A stretch of DNA of 32,772 bases from an uncultured Saprospiraceae bacterium (GTDB taxonomy: Bacteria; Bacteroidota; Bacteroidia; Chitinophagales; Saprospiraceae), in contig CALFWW010000018.1 in the NCBI GenBank assembly GCA_937928575.1, positions 1-32,772 of the forward strand. The letters run 5' to 3'. The notes beneath the pieces were generated by a model. It was not told the DNA's origin. It worked only from the letters and a program-made list of their open reading frames with translations, and did not search any database. Both the position numbers and the translations under genes were made by a program. This document shows, piece after piece, positions 23,620-32,755 of the stretch. Each line of letters opens with the position of its first letter. Position 1 is the stretch's first letter.

Positions 23620-26600
23620 TTATTTCTTTTTAATTGCTTTCATTCTTTGTATGAATGCATTTGCTTTTGCTTCTTCTTCCAGTACTATTTCATAAACCTC
23701 ACCATCATCTAACTTTTCAGTTCTTTCGTTTTTCTTCAAATTTTGAATAGCTGCTGTATAAATTGGATTGTCGGAAGTAGTTTGTAGAACACCGTCTCTA
23801 TAGCCGAAGTAATAATAGTAGCCACCTGGTGATGTGATATGAAAATACATGCGATCTTCATCTCCATTGATTGGCATTTTTATTTCTAATTGAGCATCGA
23901 TGACTTTATTGACAGGCATTCCACCAATATGTACCAAATTTACGGTTTCATTGTTAACAATAAATGATTGAAAATCTTGATCCCAATCCAGTTTCGTTTT
24001 TCCTAATAAAAACAATGGCATTCCGTTTTCTATTTTCTTTCCTTTCTTATCTTTTTTATGAGGAATGAGCAATTCATTGGAAGCGTTCATCGTAGCTAGT
24101 GCGTTGAATAACTCACTAGAATTTTCGATTAAATTGGACAATGCGATTTTATAAAATGTTTTGTCGCCAAAATTTGCGTTTCTGGCATCAAAACTTCCGT
24201 CATAAATGTCATTGATTATAATTTGCTTGACATGATTTGGTAAAAGGAAATCAAATTCGGCCATCACATCTAGGTTGAAATCTCCTGATTTATCCGTCAT
24301 ATCAACTGATGCAACTCCTGCACATTTTAAGTCGACTGCACGCATGTTGTTGCCAATTTCAAACAATCCTTCTGCAAGTACATTTGTTGTCTCATCTTTG
24401 TATCGGAGTTGATCCCCAACAGCAGATTGAGTAACGACTCTCAAAGAATCTCCAAATATAAATTCATCCTTTTTATCGTCATATTTAAACATTCCACGAC
24501 CATCGATTAATACTCGGTCTTTGCGATTTGGGAGTGCAGCCATGATAGATGGATATATTTTTCCAGTTGTTTTGCTTACGAATAAACCAGTTCTGATTGG
24601 GAATCCATGTTCATTTTTTGGTTCCTCATAACTAATTGATAAATCTCCTTTATCTCCTTGAAAGTTAACACTGAACCAATCTTTTTGAGGTAAATTTTCT
24701 GCATCCAATTTTGCTAAACCTTTAAATTTAAGGTTGACAGATTCTGCGTTTAAAGAAATATCTCCTGCGAAATAAGTCTTACTATTTATCTTAAAATTAT
24801 CAGACATTTCAACCGTTCCATTTGCTCTGGTGACTACTTTTTTGTCCTTTTGTTTTCCTTTTCCAAAAGGTCCACCAACGATTTCACTAAATTCTATTTC
24901 TTGTTTTGTATTTCCTATGTTATATTCATAAAAGCCTTTTGCAACATATTCATTTTGTCCTTTTATTTTGACAGTAGCTCTATTAATGATATGATTTCTA
25001 TTTTTAGTATTCGCAATTATTTGCGCATTTTCCATGGTTTGAAAAGCACCTTCTTTTTCAATAACTAATTTCTCTTCATTTGGATGAACGAAAGCATCTG
25101 CAACTTTTACATATGGGACACCTGAGATTCTTAGCTCACTTGTCTTCATATCGTATTCCGCATTTGCCCCTTCAAAATTGAGGGTATCATTTTCTAAAAA
25201 TTCAGACATAAAAGTAGCAAGGCTACTTTTATCTGTAACGAAAGTGACCTTTCCATTTGCCATATCCCAATTGAATGCATTCATGGTCGTCTTGCACTTG
25301 TTGTATGGAATATCAGTAACCTGATCTTTATTTCTGGATTCAAAATGACCGATTTGTTTTTCAAAATCAATCTCCAATTTTACATCTTTCGTATCGATCG
25401 CAAAACCTTTTAGATCTCTGGATTTGATAGAAAAATTTGCACTATCAGATTGAATTTTCTTCGAATCAAAAGTAAATTCATTTGAGTTGATGATTCCTTT
25501 TGACCATTCAAATTTACCCGCAGCAACTAAATCCTCAGGTGTAAGTGATAATGCTCCATCTAGTTCATAGTCAGCATTTCCAAAAAACTCAAAAGGATGT
25601 GCATTAGAAATCGCGCTCAAAGTATCCAAGTACGGACTCCATTTGACATCTATTAATTCCCCATTTACTTGAGGAAACTCAGGTCCTGATTTCTCTTTTA
25701 TTTCAAAAATACTTCCTTTTGAAATTGTTTTGTTAGGTAAAAAAGTAATTGTATCAGATTGAGTACTACTCGACAGATAAGAAACAGTCCCTTGTCCTAA
25801 TAATCCCTTATTACTCAAATTAATTTCACCTGCATAACTCCCCTTTTCTTTATACATTTTGATCCCTTCAGTTTTCGTAATAGTACTGAATCCTAAAGAG
25901 GCATCTTCTTCCATTAAAAGCAGGGTTTCTTTGATTGGTGGAAATATATCTGCAGAGACCAATTGCCCATCAAAATTAAGATGCTGCTTTTCAAGTTTAT
26001 CCAATGCATTCAAACTAAATGGATCTAATTCGAAGTAAAATTTATCTCTCGTATATGCAGAATCTTGGGTTGTATTCCAATCATAAAATACACGAGGATG
26101 GTTCTTTACTTTTATTACTGGGAAGATATCAATATCCTCTTTTCCAGATTTATTGGCAGGCGCATCAATTAATAATATTCCTTCTAAATGTTCAATTCTT
26201 GAGGCGATTGAAATGGCGTTTGGACGGTGTTCGCTATCATAAGTTCCGTCCTGCACAAATACGTCAAAATATCGTACAGAATCCAAACTTATCTGAAATT
26301 TGTCATACATAAATTCGAAATCTTTACCTTTTAACAAAGTAAATCCGGCGAATAACTCACCATCAAAAGTTAGGTCTCTATTTTTTGAAAATGTTACTTG
26401 CTCACCGAATGGTTTCATTCCGACACGTTGTGTTTTACTCAGTTCAAATTTCTTTATCCCATTCACCAAAACATCTTGGCTGCTTAGTGTTAGGATAGCA
26501 TTATGTTCATCTGTATCAGAAACCAACTTTAAATTATCGTAGTCCTTTTTCTTTTGTGCAGCATCCGCATAATGAAAAAGTTTATCGGTAACAATCACTA

Positions 26601-28122
26601 CTTCATTTTCGATATCATAATTGATAAATCCGAGTGCTACCAAATCGAAAAGCATCGTTTTGATATTTGTAATTGAAAATTTTGGATTCATTTTTTTTGC
26701 AATCACATTCGCATCCAATGTATTTGTACCTTGTTCTTTACAGACTACTTTTAAGAGTGCAATAGGATTGATATTGGATACGCTTTGAAGTCTTCTATAC
26801 TCGACCTCATCAAAATATTCCATAGATTCAAAACGTACTCTCTTACCCGATTTATCTGTGCTTAATTTTTTCTCTCCAACGATGATAGCGCCATCATTGA
26901 TAAACCATTTTAATTTGTCAGAATCTATATTTAATTGATGATAAGTACTCAAGAAAGGATTTTGCCCACCGCCTCGTTTGTCTCTTGTTAGATTTAGCTC
27001 ATTAGACTTAATATTCAGATCTATTTTTACAGAAGGATGGTAAATTGAATCCTGGTCAGCATAAATTACTGAAGTTACTTTTTCAGCCAGGACGCTTTCA
27101 CCAGGATTGATTGCAAATTCGTTCGCAACAGCTTTGTAAATCAACTTTTGTTGTGCATCATATAGCGTCAGCGTTGCTTTTTGCTTCGAATTCCCAATTC
27201 CATATAAAGTACTTCCATGCAATTTGAACCCTGCATGCAGTTTAATCCCATTTCCAATATTATTTATTTTAACAAACACATCGTTTGATTCGAATTTCGG
27301 ATAACTTGCTTTTGAAGATTTATTGGCTACGACTACTTTATCTACCAATTTCCCTTCCATTAAAATATCTTTGAAAAAGTGCTTATAAACCAATTGAGCT
27401 TTATTCGCTTGGTAAGTCATTTTTGCAATATCAATGTTATAATCTGACAATAAACAGTGGACTTCTTTCATCCCATCATTTCTCCAATACGTCTTTCCTT
27501 CTGTTCCTTTAAAAGATTTTTCGATAGGATAATATTTTCCGGCTGCATCGGTAATGGTGATGGATTCATTTTTGCGCTCGCAAGTAAGTCTTAATTTTGG
27601 GAATATCACCAATGCTTTATTAGCTTCATATTTCAATTCAAAATTTTCACTTTGTACTTTCCAATTGCTGGAAGCGTGTAAAGACAGATCTTTAAAAAAA
27701 GCAGCAGTAAATTGAAGAAATACTTTTGTAGGTTTAAAATTTCGACCTTTGATGTCGTCAAAAACTTTGTTCAAAACAATATGAAAGTTTTCGTAATGAC
27801 TGGACATACTGGATTGTCTTTTTATTTCAGTAATTGAAATCAGATAATCTTTGAAATATGGACTTGCTTTTAGTTTATTCGTGTGCATCTGGTTAAGTAC
27901 TTCCAGTGTTGCTTCGAATTCTTCATCATTAAATTTACCGTTATTAAAAAGTGCTTCATAATTATCATACACATTCAACATCGATTCTTGCTTACTCTGA
28001 GTCATGAAGACTTTCAGTTTTTCTAGATATTCTTTTTTGTCAGCCGGAAAATAGTCTTCGTTGTTGGCAAACATAAATGAAAAACAAACTATCAAAAAGC
28101 TTGTAAAAATTAGACGTAGCAT
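23620..28122 (-). CDS. Very large exported protein of unknown function, probably periplasmic
   Basis: The protein has 1500 residues with a signal peptide (MLRLIFTSFLIVCFSFMFA) from ATG 28122. I recall similar large proteins in other Bacteroidota but no assigned function. The first 150 residues are helical (EYLEKLKVFMTQSKQES). Most of the rest is alternating beta strands with repeated statements of the type FEGANAEYDMKTSELRISG and YVAKGFYEYNIGN, reminiscent of OstA/LptA- or AsmA-type beta scaffolds. At about 447-515 a helical segment resembles a winged helix (INPIALLKVVCKEQG, MLFDLVALGFINYDIENEVV). The C-terminus (EEEAKANAFIQRMKAIKKK) is a basic helix with no T9SS sorting domain, so it probably stays in the periplasm or at the outer membrane. 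A lipid-transport or cell-wall role is speculation. Confidence 0.8.
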   Translation of the reverse strand: MLRLIFTSFLIVCFSFMFANNEDYFPADKKEYLEKLKVFMTQSKQESMLNVYDNYEALFNNGKFNDEEFEATLEVLNQMHTNKLKASPYFKDYLISITEIKRQSSMSSHYENFHIVLNKVFDDIKGRNFKPTKVFLQFTAAFFKDLSLHASSNWKVQSENFELKYEANKALVIFPKLRLTCERKNESITITDAAGKYYPIEKSFKGTEGKTYWRNDGMKEVHCLLSDYNIDIAKMTYQANKAQLVYKHFFKDILMEGKLVDKVVVANKSSKASYPKFESNDVFVKINNIGNGIKLHAGFKLHGSTLYGIGNSKQKATLTLYDAQQKLIYKAVANEFAINPGESVLAEKVTSVIYADQDSIYHPSVKIDLNIKSNELNLTRDKRGGGQNPFLSTYHQLNIDSDKLKWFINDGAIIVGEKKLSTDKSGKRVRFESMEYFDEVEYRRLQSVSNINPIALLKVVCKEQGTNTLDANVIAKKMNPKFSITNIKTMLFDLVALGFINYDIENEVVIVTDKLFHYADAAQKKKDYDNLKLVSDTDEHNAILTLSSQDVLVNGIKKFELSKTQRVGMKPFGEQVTFSKNRDLTFDGELFAGFTLLKGKDFEFMYDKFQISLDSVRYFDVFVQDGTYDSEHRPNAISIASRIEHLEGILLIDAPANKSGKEDIDIFPVIKVKNHPRVFYDWNTTQDSAYTRDKFYFELDPFSLNALDKLEKQHLNFDGQLVSADIFPPIKETLLLMEEDASLGFSTITKTEGIKMYKEKGSYAGEINLSNKGLLGQGTVSYLSSSTQSDTITFLPNKTISKGSIFEIKEKSGPEFPQVNGELIDVKWSPYLDTLSAISNAHPFEFFGNADYELDGALSLTPEDLVAAGKFEWSKGIINSNEFTFDSKKIQSDSANFSIKSRDLKGFAIDTKDVKLEIDFEKQIGHFESRNKDQVTDIPYNKCKTTMNAFNWDMANGKVTFVTDKSSLATFMSEFLENDTLNFEGANAEYDMKTSELRISGVPYVKVADAFVHPNEEKLVIEKEGAFQTMENAQIIANTKNRNHIINRATVKIKGQNEYVAKGFYEYNIGNTKQEIEFSEIVGGPFGKGKQKDKKVVTRANGTVEMSDNFKINSKTYFAGDISLNAESVNLKFKGLAKLDAENLPQKDWFSVNFQGDKGDLSISYEEPKNEHGFPIRTGLFVSKTTGKIYPSIMAALPNRKDRVLIDGRGMFKYDDKKDEFIFGDSLRVVTQSAVGDQLRYKDETTNVLAEGLFEIGNNMRAVDLKCAGVASVDMTDKSGDFNLDVMAEFDFLLPNHVKQIIINDIYDGSFDARNANFGDKTFYKIALSNLIENSSELFNALATMNASNELLIPHKKDKKGKKIENGMPLFLLGKTKLDWDQDFQSFIVNNETVNLVHIGGMPVNKVIDAQLEIKMPINGDEDRMYFHITSPGGYYYYFGYRDGVLQTTSDNPIYTAAIQNLKKNERTEKLDDGEVYEIVLEEEAKANAFIQRMKAIKKK

Positions 28123-28322
28123 GCATTCGGTTTTTAAGCGGAGGGAATTCGATTAAAATGTATTTACTTTGGGAGTGCGTGGGAAGTAAAGTGGAAGGAA
28201 ATTGGAGGAAATGAAAAGAGGGCTAATTTGAAAATTCAATCTACAATTTAGTTGCGTTGTTTGCGTACCCCTAGCATGGTAATGTTTGGTTGAATTAATT
28301 AATCGATATAATTTTTATTACC

Positions 28323-28330
28323 TACTTTTG
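28323..28330 (+). promoter_or_regulatory. Perfect -7 box upstream of the 28374 lipoprotein gene
   Basis: TACTTTTG matches TAnnTTTG exactly, 43 bases before the ATG. A TTTGGTTG run stands near 28286-28293, but the spacing is about ten bases too long for a normal -33 box. The rest of the divergent region 28123-28373 shows no gene or hairpin. Confidence 0.4.
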
Positions 28331-28373
28331 GTTAGATTTATATAATTGTGGTTAGAAAATTCGTTAGTATAAA

Positions 28374-28901
28374 ATGAAATATGTTGTTTCCAAGTCCAAA
28401 ATTTGTTTTTATCTAATATTTTGTTGGTTTATTGTTGGATGTGGTAATGCAGCACCAAAAGGCAAGTCTGATTTTTCGGATTGCAAGTATGGAAAACCTG
28501 CTGCTATTTTCTCTGATAAAATTCCCGACATAACAGCCCACTCTTTTAATATCTTTCAAAATGAAGGGATTGAATTGGTCCGATTTACCAATGGGATGGT
28601 CATGGAGTTAATTCAAAGTGGTTGTGATAACATTGTCCAGTCGTTTAAATTCCAATTGCCTGGTGATCATCGTAAAAAAAATGCCCTAGATTGGGTAGAG
28701 GAAGCAGTCATTCAGCTGAGATATTTAGGTGGGCTAGACCCCAAATTTGCTTCATTATCCTTCTGGGGGAATGAAATAGAACAAAGAAAATCTGCAATAA
28801 AATTGGGTTCCACACATGATATTCAACAAGGATTTAAGGTGAAAATAGATAAAGTGCTGAGTTCCAGTGAGTCAATTCTTCTTTTAGAGCTGAGTCAATA
28901 A
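28374..28901 (+). CDS. Lipoprotein of unknown function
   Basis: The protein has 175 residues. The leader MKYVVSKSKICFYLIFCWFI ends in a good lipobox, IVGC, with the lipidated Cys at 23. The mature part contains two more cysteines (DFSDCKYGK, QSGCDNIV) and reads as a small alpha/beta domain: QSFKFQLPGDH, a helix rich in acidic residues (ALDWVEEAVIQLRYL), and a final KIDKVLSSSESILLLELSQ. I do not recognise the family. A gap of 139 bases separates it from the next gene, so it is probably its own transcript. It is divergent from the 1500-residue exported protein. Confidence 0.75.
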   Translation: MKYVVSKSKICFYLIFCWFIVGCGNAAPKGKSDFSDCKYGKPAAIFSDKIPDITAHSFNIFQNEGIELVRFTNGMVMELIQSGCDNIVQSFKFQLPGDHRKKNALDWVEEAVIQLRYLGGLDPKFASLSFWGNEIEQRKSAIKLGSTHDIQQGFKVKIDKVLSSSESILLLELSQ

Positions 28902-29040
28902 CCAATAAAAATTCACTAAATAGCTGTAATTTTATCCTATCATTAGCCTTTAAATTATCCATTTTAGTATCTTTACTGAGATATGTTAAAATAGCTTTCT
29001 AAGCATATTCAAACCCCAATCTCAATTCATACTCATAACT

Positions 29041-30078
29041 ATGAAAAATGCAGTTTTTCCATTGCTAGTTAGTGCCTTGGTCCTATGGATCGTTGGTGGA
29101 TCTATCTGGTATTCCAAAACTATTTGTGGTTCAAACCCGAACTCTATTCCTGGATTTCAAGTAACGGATATTTCTTTCAGTCATAATTCAGAGAATACTT
29201 TCTTTTTTAACCCCAATAGTGCTATACCCCAAATTCCTTCCGATACAGAAATTGCGCTCAAAGAAGTAGCGCTTCATCTGAAACGGAACCCATATCGTCA
29301 ATTAACTTTAAGCGGTATTTACAATATCTCTGAAAAATCTCAAACTAAAAGTGAAAACCTCGGAATAGCACGTGCAAATGCTATTAAAAAAAAATTAGTA
29401 CATCACGGTGCAATTCGTGAAAATATTAAAGTTGAAGGGATCAAAACCAATAACAGTCAAGGCAAAGGAAGAAAACTATATGGAGGAGTATTGTTTTCAT
29501 TTTTTGAAGATCCTGATAGCAAAACTGCTGTCGAAATACAAGGTGCGGTCGTACCTGTTGAATCAAATGCTGACTTAATCGCGAGCGCCATCACGACTGC
29601 TCCCGAAAAGGTGGTTGAAGAAAAAACTAAACCAGCAAAGGAGGAAACAAAAACAGAAGCAATGGTGGAAGATGAAAATGAAGAAGATGTGGGTTTGGTT
29701 ACAATTGGGAGCGTTCAAAATGAAGACAGTTACAAAATGCGTCCTTTGAATTTATATTTCCCTTCCAATAAATATAAATTGAAATTGGTCCCAGAACTTG
29801 AAATATATTTTAATGACTTAAAAGCTTTCTTGAAAGCAAATCCTAAAACCAAAATTTATTTAACTGGACATTCAGATAGTATGGGCGATAATCCAAAGTA
29901 CAATATGAGATTATCAAAATTACGTGCCCGTGCTGTGAAAGTATTTATGGAAGAAAATGGATTCCCAGCTAATTTGATCATTATCGACTACAAAGGTCCT
30001 GATGAACCTTTGGCAGACAATGAAACTGAAGAGGGAAGAACAAAAAATAGACGTGTGGAAGTACGTATACACGATTAA
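29041..30078 (+). CDS. Membrane-anchored protein with two OmpA-like domains
   Basis: The protein has 345 residues. Residues about 5-24 (VFPLLVSALVLWIVGGSIWY) form a single N-terminal membrane anchor rather than a barrel. The first OmpA-like domain (about 40-160) keeps SENLGIARANAIKKKL, but the usual GHTD is replaced by SGIYN, so peptidoglycan binding is doubtful. A Glu/Lys-rich linker (about 185-220) follows. The second domain (about 235-345) is canonical: LTGHSDSMGDNPKYN near 273, LSKLRARAVKVF, and TKNRRVEVRI at the end. It contains the Asp and Arg that bind the diaminopimelate carboxylate. It should tether a membrane to the cell wall. The next gene starts 48 bases downstream on the same strand and is probably co-transcribed. 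A weak -7 box (TATCTTTA at 28968-28975) with TTAG 21 bases before it may drive the unit. Confidence 0.88.
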   Translation: MKNAVFPLLVSALVLWIVGGSIWYSKTICGSNPNSIPGFQVTDISFSHNSENTFFFNPNSAIPQIPSDTEIALKEVALHLKRNPYRQLTLSGIYNISEKSQTKSENLGIARANAIKKKLVHHGAIRENIKVEGIKTNNSQGKGRKLYGGVLFSFFEDPDSKTAVEIQGAVVPVESNADLIASAITTAPEKVVEEKTKPAKEETKTEAMVEDENEEDVGLVTIGSVQNEDSYKMRPLNLYFPSNKYKLKLVPELEIYFNDLKAFLKANPKTKIYLTGHSDSMGDNPKYNMRLSKLRARAVKVFMEENGFPANLIIIDYKGPDEPLADNETEEGRTKNRRVEVRIHD

Positions 30079-30126
30079 AATCAACAAATTAAAAAAATAG
30101 TTCCAAAAATTTAATAAGCAAGTGAT

Positions 30127-31113
30127 ATGAATATGTGTTTGTTATCGATGTTGTTGCTGACAATAGGATCGGCTTTCTTAGCTGCTCTCGCTACCTACTT
30201 CAAACGGCAAATTGAAGTAGACGCACTCAACATTCGAATAAAAAAGATGAAAACTACTTTGGAGAAGTTGGATGTTGAGCACCGAAACAGCATCGCATAT
30301 TACGAAGGTATGCGCGAGGAAATCACCAACTATGCAACCGAACGAAATACAGTAGAAAAAGAAATAGAATCTTTAGAAAAGCAAATTGCAGATCTGATTG
30401 CCGAAAACGAAGTACTGAAAAATCCAAATGTAGTTCCTGAAAGCGATGAGCATTCGTTGTCCTCTCAAAAATTACTCCCAACTCCTGAAGGAGATAATGG
30501 TGATGGAATTGAATTCGCTCAGACCAGCGCACACAAGAAAAAGAAGCAGAAAAAGAAGAAATCGAAATCAATTAATAAAGAAGTCGAAGTCTTAAGCGAG
30601 CAAAACCAAGCACTCGAAAAAGAAATTACAGCATTAAAAGACTACAAATCAAAAGTAGAGGAGCTAGAAGCTAAAATGGAATCTATAACAAAAAAGATCC
30701 ACGATGAGACACCATCTTCAGATGTTGCTCCACCATCCACTTCAGCCAAAAAAGCACCCGTAAAAAAAATAAAAATAAAATCTGCTAACAATAAAGTCAC
30801 AGAATCTACTACTCCTAAGCTTATTCAAAAAGATGACAAATCTATTTTGAAAAGAATCAACAGAAGAAGAAAAGAGGTTGACTTCGAAACAATCGGGTTT
30901 TCAGCTATGGGAAGAAAAGATGATTTGCAAAAAATAAACGGAATAGAACCATTCATCGAAAAGAAACTGAATGCATTGGGTATTTACCGGTTTTCTCAAT
31001 TAGCCAATTTCAACCAAGAGATTGCCAAAAAAATATCTAACCTCATTGAAATGGAAAATTCAGACTCCGATATTTTAAAGTGGAGCGAGCGCGCTAAAAC
31101 ATTCACCGACTAA
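30127..31113 (+). CDS. Membrane-anchored coiled-coil protein with C-terminal helix-hairpin-helix-like domain
   Basis: The protein has 328 residues. An N-terminal membrane segment (CLLSMLLLTIGSAFLAALATYF, about residues 4-25) is followed by coiled coil at about 30-105 and 150-190, with a run of lysines between them (KKKKQKKKKSK, near 138-148). A lysine-rich low-complexity stretch follows. The last 65 residues (LQKINGIEPFIEKKLNALGI, then SQLANFNQEIAKKISNLI) match the helix-hairpin-helix fold related to HHH_5/DUF4332, in which GI-x-P-x-x-x-x-x-L is the hairpin. Such domains bind DNA in repair enzymes, but here one sits on a membrane-anchored coil, where a protein-binding role is more likely. It is the second gene after the double OmpA protein and is closed by a strong terminator. 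Confidence 0.82.
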   Translation: MNMCLLSMLLLTIGSAFLAALATYFKRQIEVDALNIRIKKMKTTLEKLDVEHRNSIAYYEGMREEITNYATERNTVEKEIESLEKQIADLIAENEVLKNPNVVPESDEHSLSSQKLLPTPEGDNGDGIEFAQTSAHKKKKQKKKKSKSINKEVEVLSEQNQALEKEITALKDYKSKVEELEAKMESITKKIHDETPSSDVAPPSTSAKKAPVKKIKIKSANNKVTESTTPKLIQKDDKSILKRINRRRKEVDFETIGFSAMGRKDDLQKINGIEPFIEKKLNALGIYRFSQLANFNQEIAKKISNLIEMENSDSDILKWSERAKTFTD

Positions 31114-31134
31114 AGAGCAAAACAAAATTTATTT

Positions 31135-31171
31135 ACCCCTTGTCTAAGTTAATTTAGACAAGGGGTTTTTT
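31135..31171 (+). terminator. Strong intrinsic terminator closing the OmpA / coiled-coil unit
   Basis: ACCCCTTGTCTAA (31135-31147) is the exact reverse complement of TTAGACAAGGGGT (31154-31166), plus one G-T pair and a four-base loop. The T run continues to 31171. It begins 21 bases after the stop at 31113. Confidence 0.92.
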
Positions 31172-31195
31172 CTTTTCAATGCTTAAACTTCTACC

Positions 31196-31226
31196 TTAGT
31201 TATTTGTTTTAATTCTTATATCTTTG
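31196..31226 (+). promoter_or_regulatory. Promoter of the dihydrolipoyl dehydrogenase gene
   Basis: TTAG at 31196-31199 (one change from TTTG) and TATCTTTG at 31219-31226 (exact TAnnTTTG) are 19 bases apart, the standard Bacteroidota primary sigma arrangement. Transcription would start near 31233, giving a leader of about 95 bases before ATG 31328. I see no convincing riboswitch fold in that leader. Confidence 0.6.
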
Positions 31227-31327
31227 CGCAAAATTATCAGACAAGCTGAGCCCTAAAAGCGTGGTTTTATAAAGAAATAAAATCTGCGAAACTAGATTTC
31301 AGTTTGTTTCATACAAAAATTATCAAC

Positions 31328-32725
31328 ATGAAATATGATTTGATTGTAATCGGAAGTGGTCCTGGTGGATATCCTGCCGCTATTAGAGGGACTCAATTAG
31401 GAATGAAAGTAGCTATCGTAGAAAGAGAATCTTTAGGAGGTATCTGTTTAAATTGGGGATGTATTCCCACCAAAGCCCTTCTCAAAAGTGCTCAGGTTTT
31501 TGAATACATCCAGCATGCTGAAGATTACGGAATTAAGGTCAAAGGTGCCGATGCGGATTTCAAGGGAATTATCAAAAGAAGTCGTGGTGTAGCCGATGGA
31601 ATGAGTAAAGGAATTTCATTCTTGATGAAGAAAAATAAAATCACCGTTATCAACGGAGAAGGTAAATTAGGTCGTGGAAAAACCGTTGAAGTAACAGACA
31701 AAGATGGTAAAACAACTAAGTATGATGCCAACAACATTATCATTGCTACCGGTGGTAGAGCCAAACAATTGCCCAACTTACCCATCGACGGAGAAAAGAT
31801 TATTGGATATCGGAAAGCAATGACCTTAGAAAAATTACCAAAGAAAATGGTAGTGGTCGGAGCTGGAGCAATCGGAGTTGAATTTGCTTACTTCTATAAC
31901 GCCTTGGGAACGGAAGTCACCGTGGTCGAATACATGGATCAAGGTTTGGTTCCAAGAGAAGATAAAGACGTATCTAAGGAATTGACAAAGATATTCAAAA
32001 AAGCAGGTGTCAATGTAATGGTCAATACTTCTGTAGAATCTGCCGATACAAAAGGTAAGGTCTGTAAAGTAAAAGTGAAAAACCGAAAAACCAATAAAGA
32101 GGAAACCATTGAATGTGATGTGATTCTATCTGCAACAGGGGTCACACCAAACACTGAAAATATTGGATTGGAAGCGCTTGGCATAAAAACGGATCGTGGA
32201 TTAATTCAAGTAGATGAGTTCTATAAAACAAATGTAGCGGGGATTTATGCAATTGGAGACGTCGTTCCTGGTGCGGCTTTAGCACACGTTGCAACGGCAG
32301 AAGGAATTCTATGTGTTGAAAAAATAGCCGGTCATCAGGTTGAACCACTGGATTATAACAATATACCGGGATGTACTTATTGTAGTCCTGAAATTGCTTC
32401 CGTTGGTTACACAGAAGCAGCAGCAAAAGAAGCTGGCTACGAATTAAAAATAGGTAAATTCCCTTTCTCTGCTTCCGGTAAAGCAAGTGCTGCTGGAGCA
32501 AAAACTGGTTTTGTAAAAGTGATTTTTGATGCGAAGTATGGAGAGTTTTTAGGCGCTCATATGATTGGTTACAATGTGACTGAAATGATTGCAGAGGTTG
32601 TTGCTGCTCGTAAATTAGAAACCACTGGTCATGAAATCATTAAGTCTGTCCACCCTCACCCAACTATGAGTGAAGCAGTCATGGAAGCGACCGCTGCTGC
32701 TTATGGAGAAGTTATCCACTTGTAA
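31328..32725 (+). CDS. lpdA: Dihydrolipoyl dehydrogenase (E3)
   Basis: The protein has 465 residues from ATG 31328. A TTG at 31304 would only add eight residues before the FAD fold. It reoxidises dihydrolipoamide on 2-oxoacid dehydrogenase or glycine cleavage complexes, reducing NAD+. FAD binds through GSGPGG (9-14). The redox pair is Cys40/Cys45 in GGICLNWGCIPTK. NAD binds through GAGAIGVEFA. IYAIGDVVPGAALAH is the second FAD motif, and the C-terminal HPHPTMSEA carries the catalytic His-Glu pair. There is no lipoyl domain fused at the N-terminus. The length and all key residues are normal. No E1 or E2 subunit gene is adjacent in the window, so it may serve several complexes. Confidence 0.96.
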   Translation: MKYDLIVIGSGPGGYPAAIRGTQLGMKVAIVERESLGGICLNWGCIPTKALLKSAQVFEYIQHAEDYGIKVKGADADFKGIIKRSRGVADGMSKGISFLMKKNKITVINGEGKLGRGKTVEVTDKDGKTTKYDANNIIIATGGRAKQLPNLPIDGEKIIGYRKAMTLEKLPKKMVVVGAGAIGVEFAYFYNALGTEVTVVEYMDQGLVPREDKDVSKELTKIFKKAGVNVMVNTSVESADTKGKVCKVKVKNRKTNKEETIECDVILSATGVTPNTENIGLEALGIKTDRGLIQVDEFYKTNVAGIYAIGDVVPGAALAHVATAEGILCVEKIAGHQVEPLDYNNIPGCTYCSPEIASVGYTEAAAKEAGYELKIGKFPFSASGKASAAGAKTGFVKVIFDAKYGEFLGAHMIGYNVTEMIAEVVAARKLETTGHEIIKSVHPHPTMSEAVMEATAAAYGEVIHL

Positions 32726-32747
32726 ATAAAAAAAATTAGACTGTAAA

Positions 32748-32755
32748 TAATTTTG
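32748..32755 (+). promoter_or_regulatory. Possible -7 box for a gene beyond the right edge
   Basis: TAATTTTG matches TAnnTTTG exactly and lies 20 bases after the lpdA stop region. An ATG at 32764 follows (reading Met-Leu-Lys to the edge). If both are real, the transcript would be nearly leaderless; the gene could also start later, outside the window. Confidence 0.25.

Noticed and set aside
32142..32501. 119-codon minus frame inside lpdA
   Set aside because: Leu/Gln-rich antisense product opposite well-conserved dihydrolipoyl dehydrogenase.
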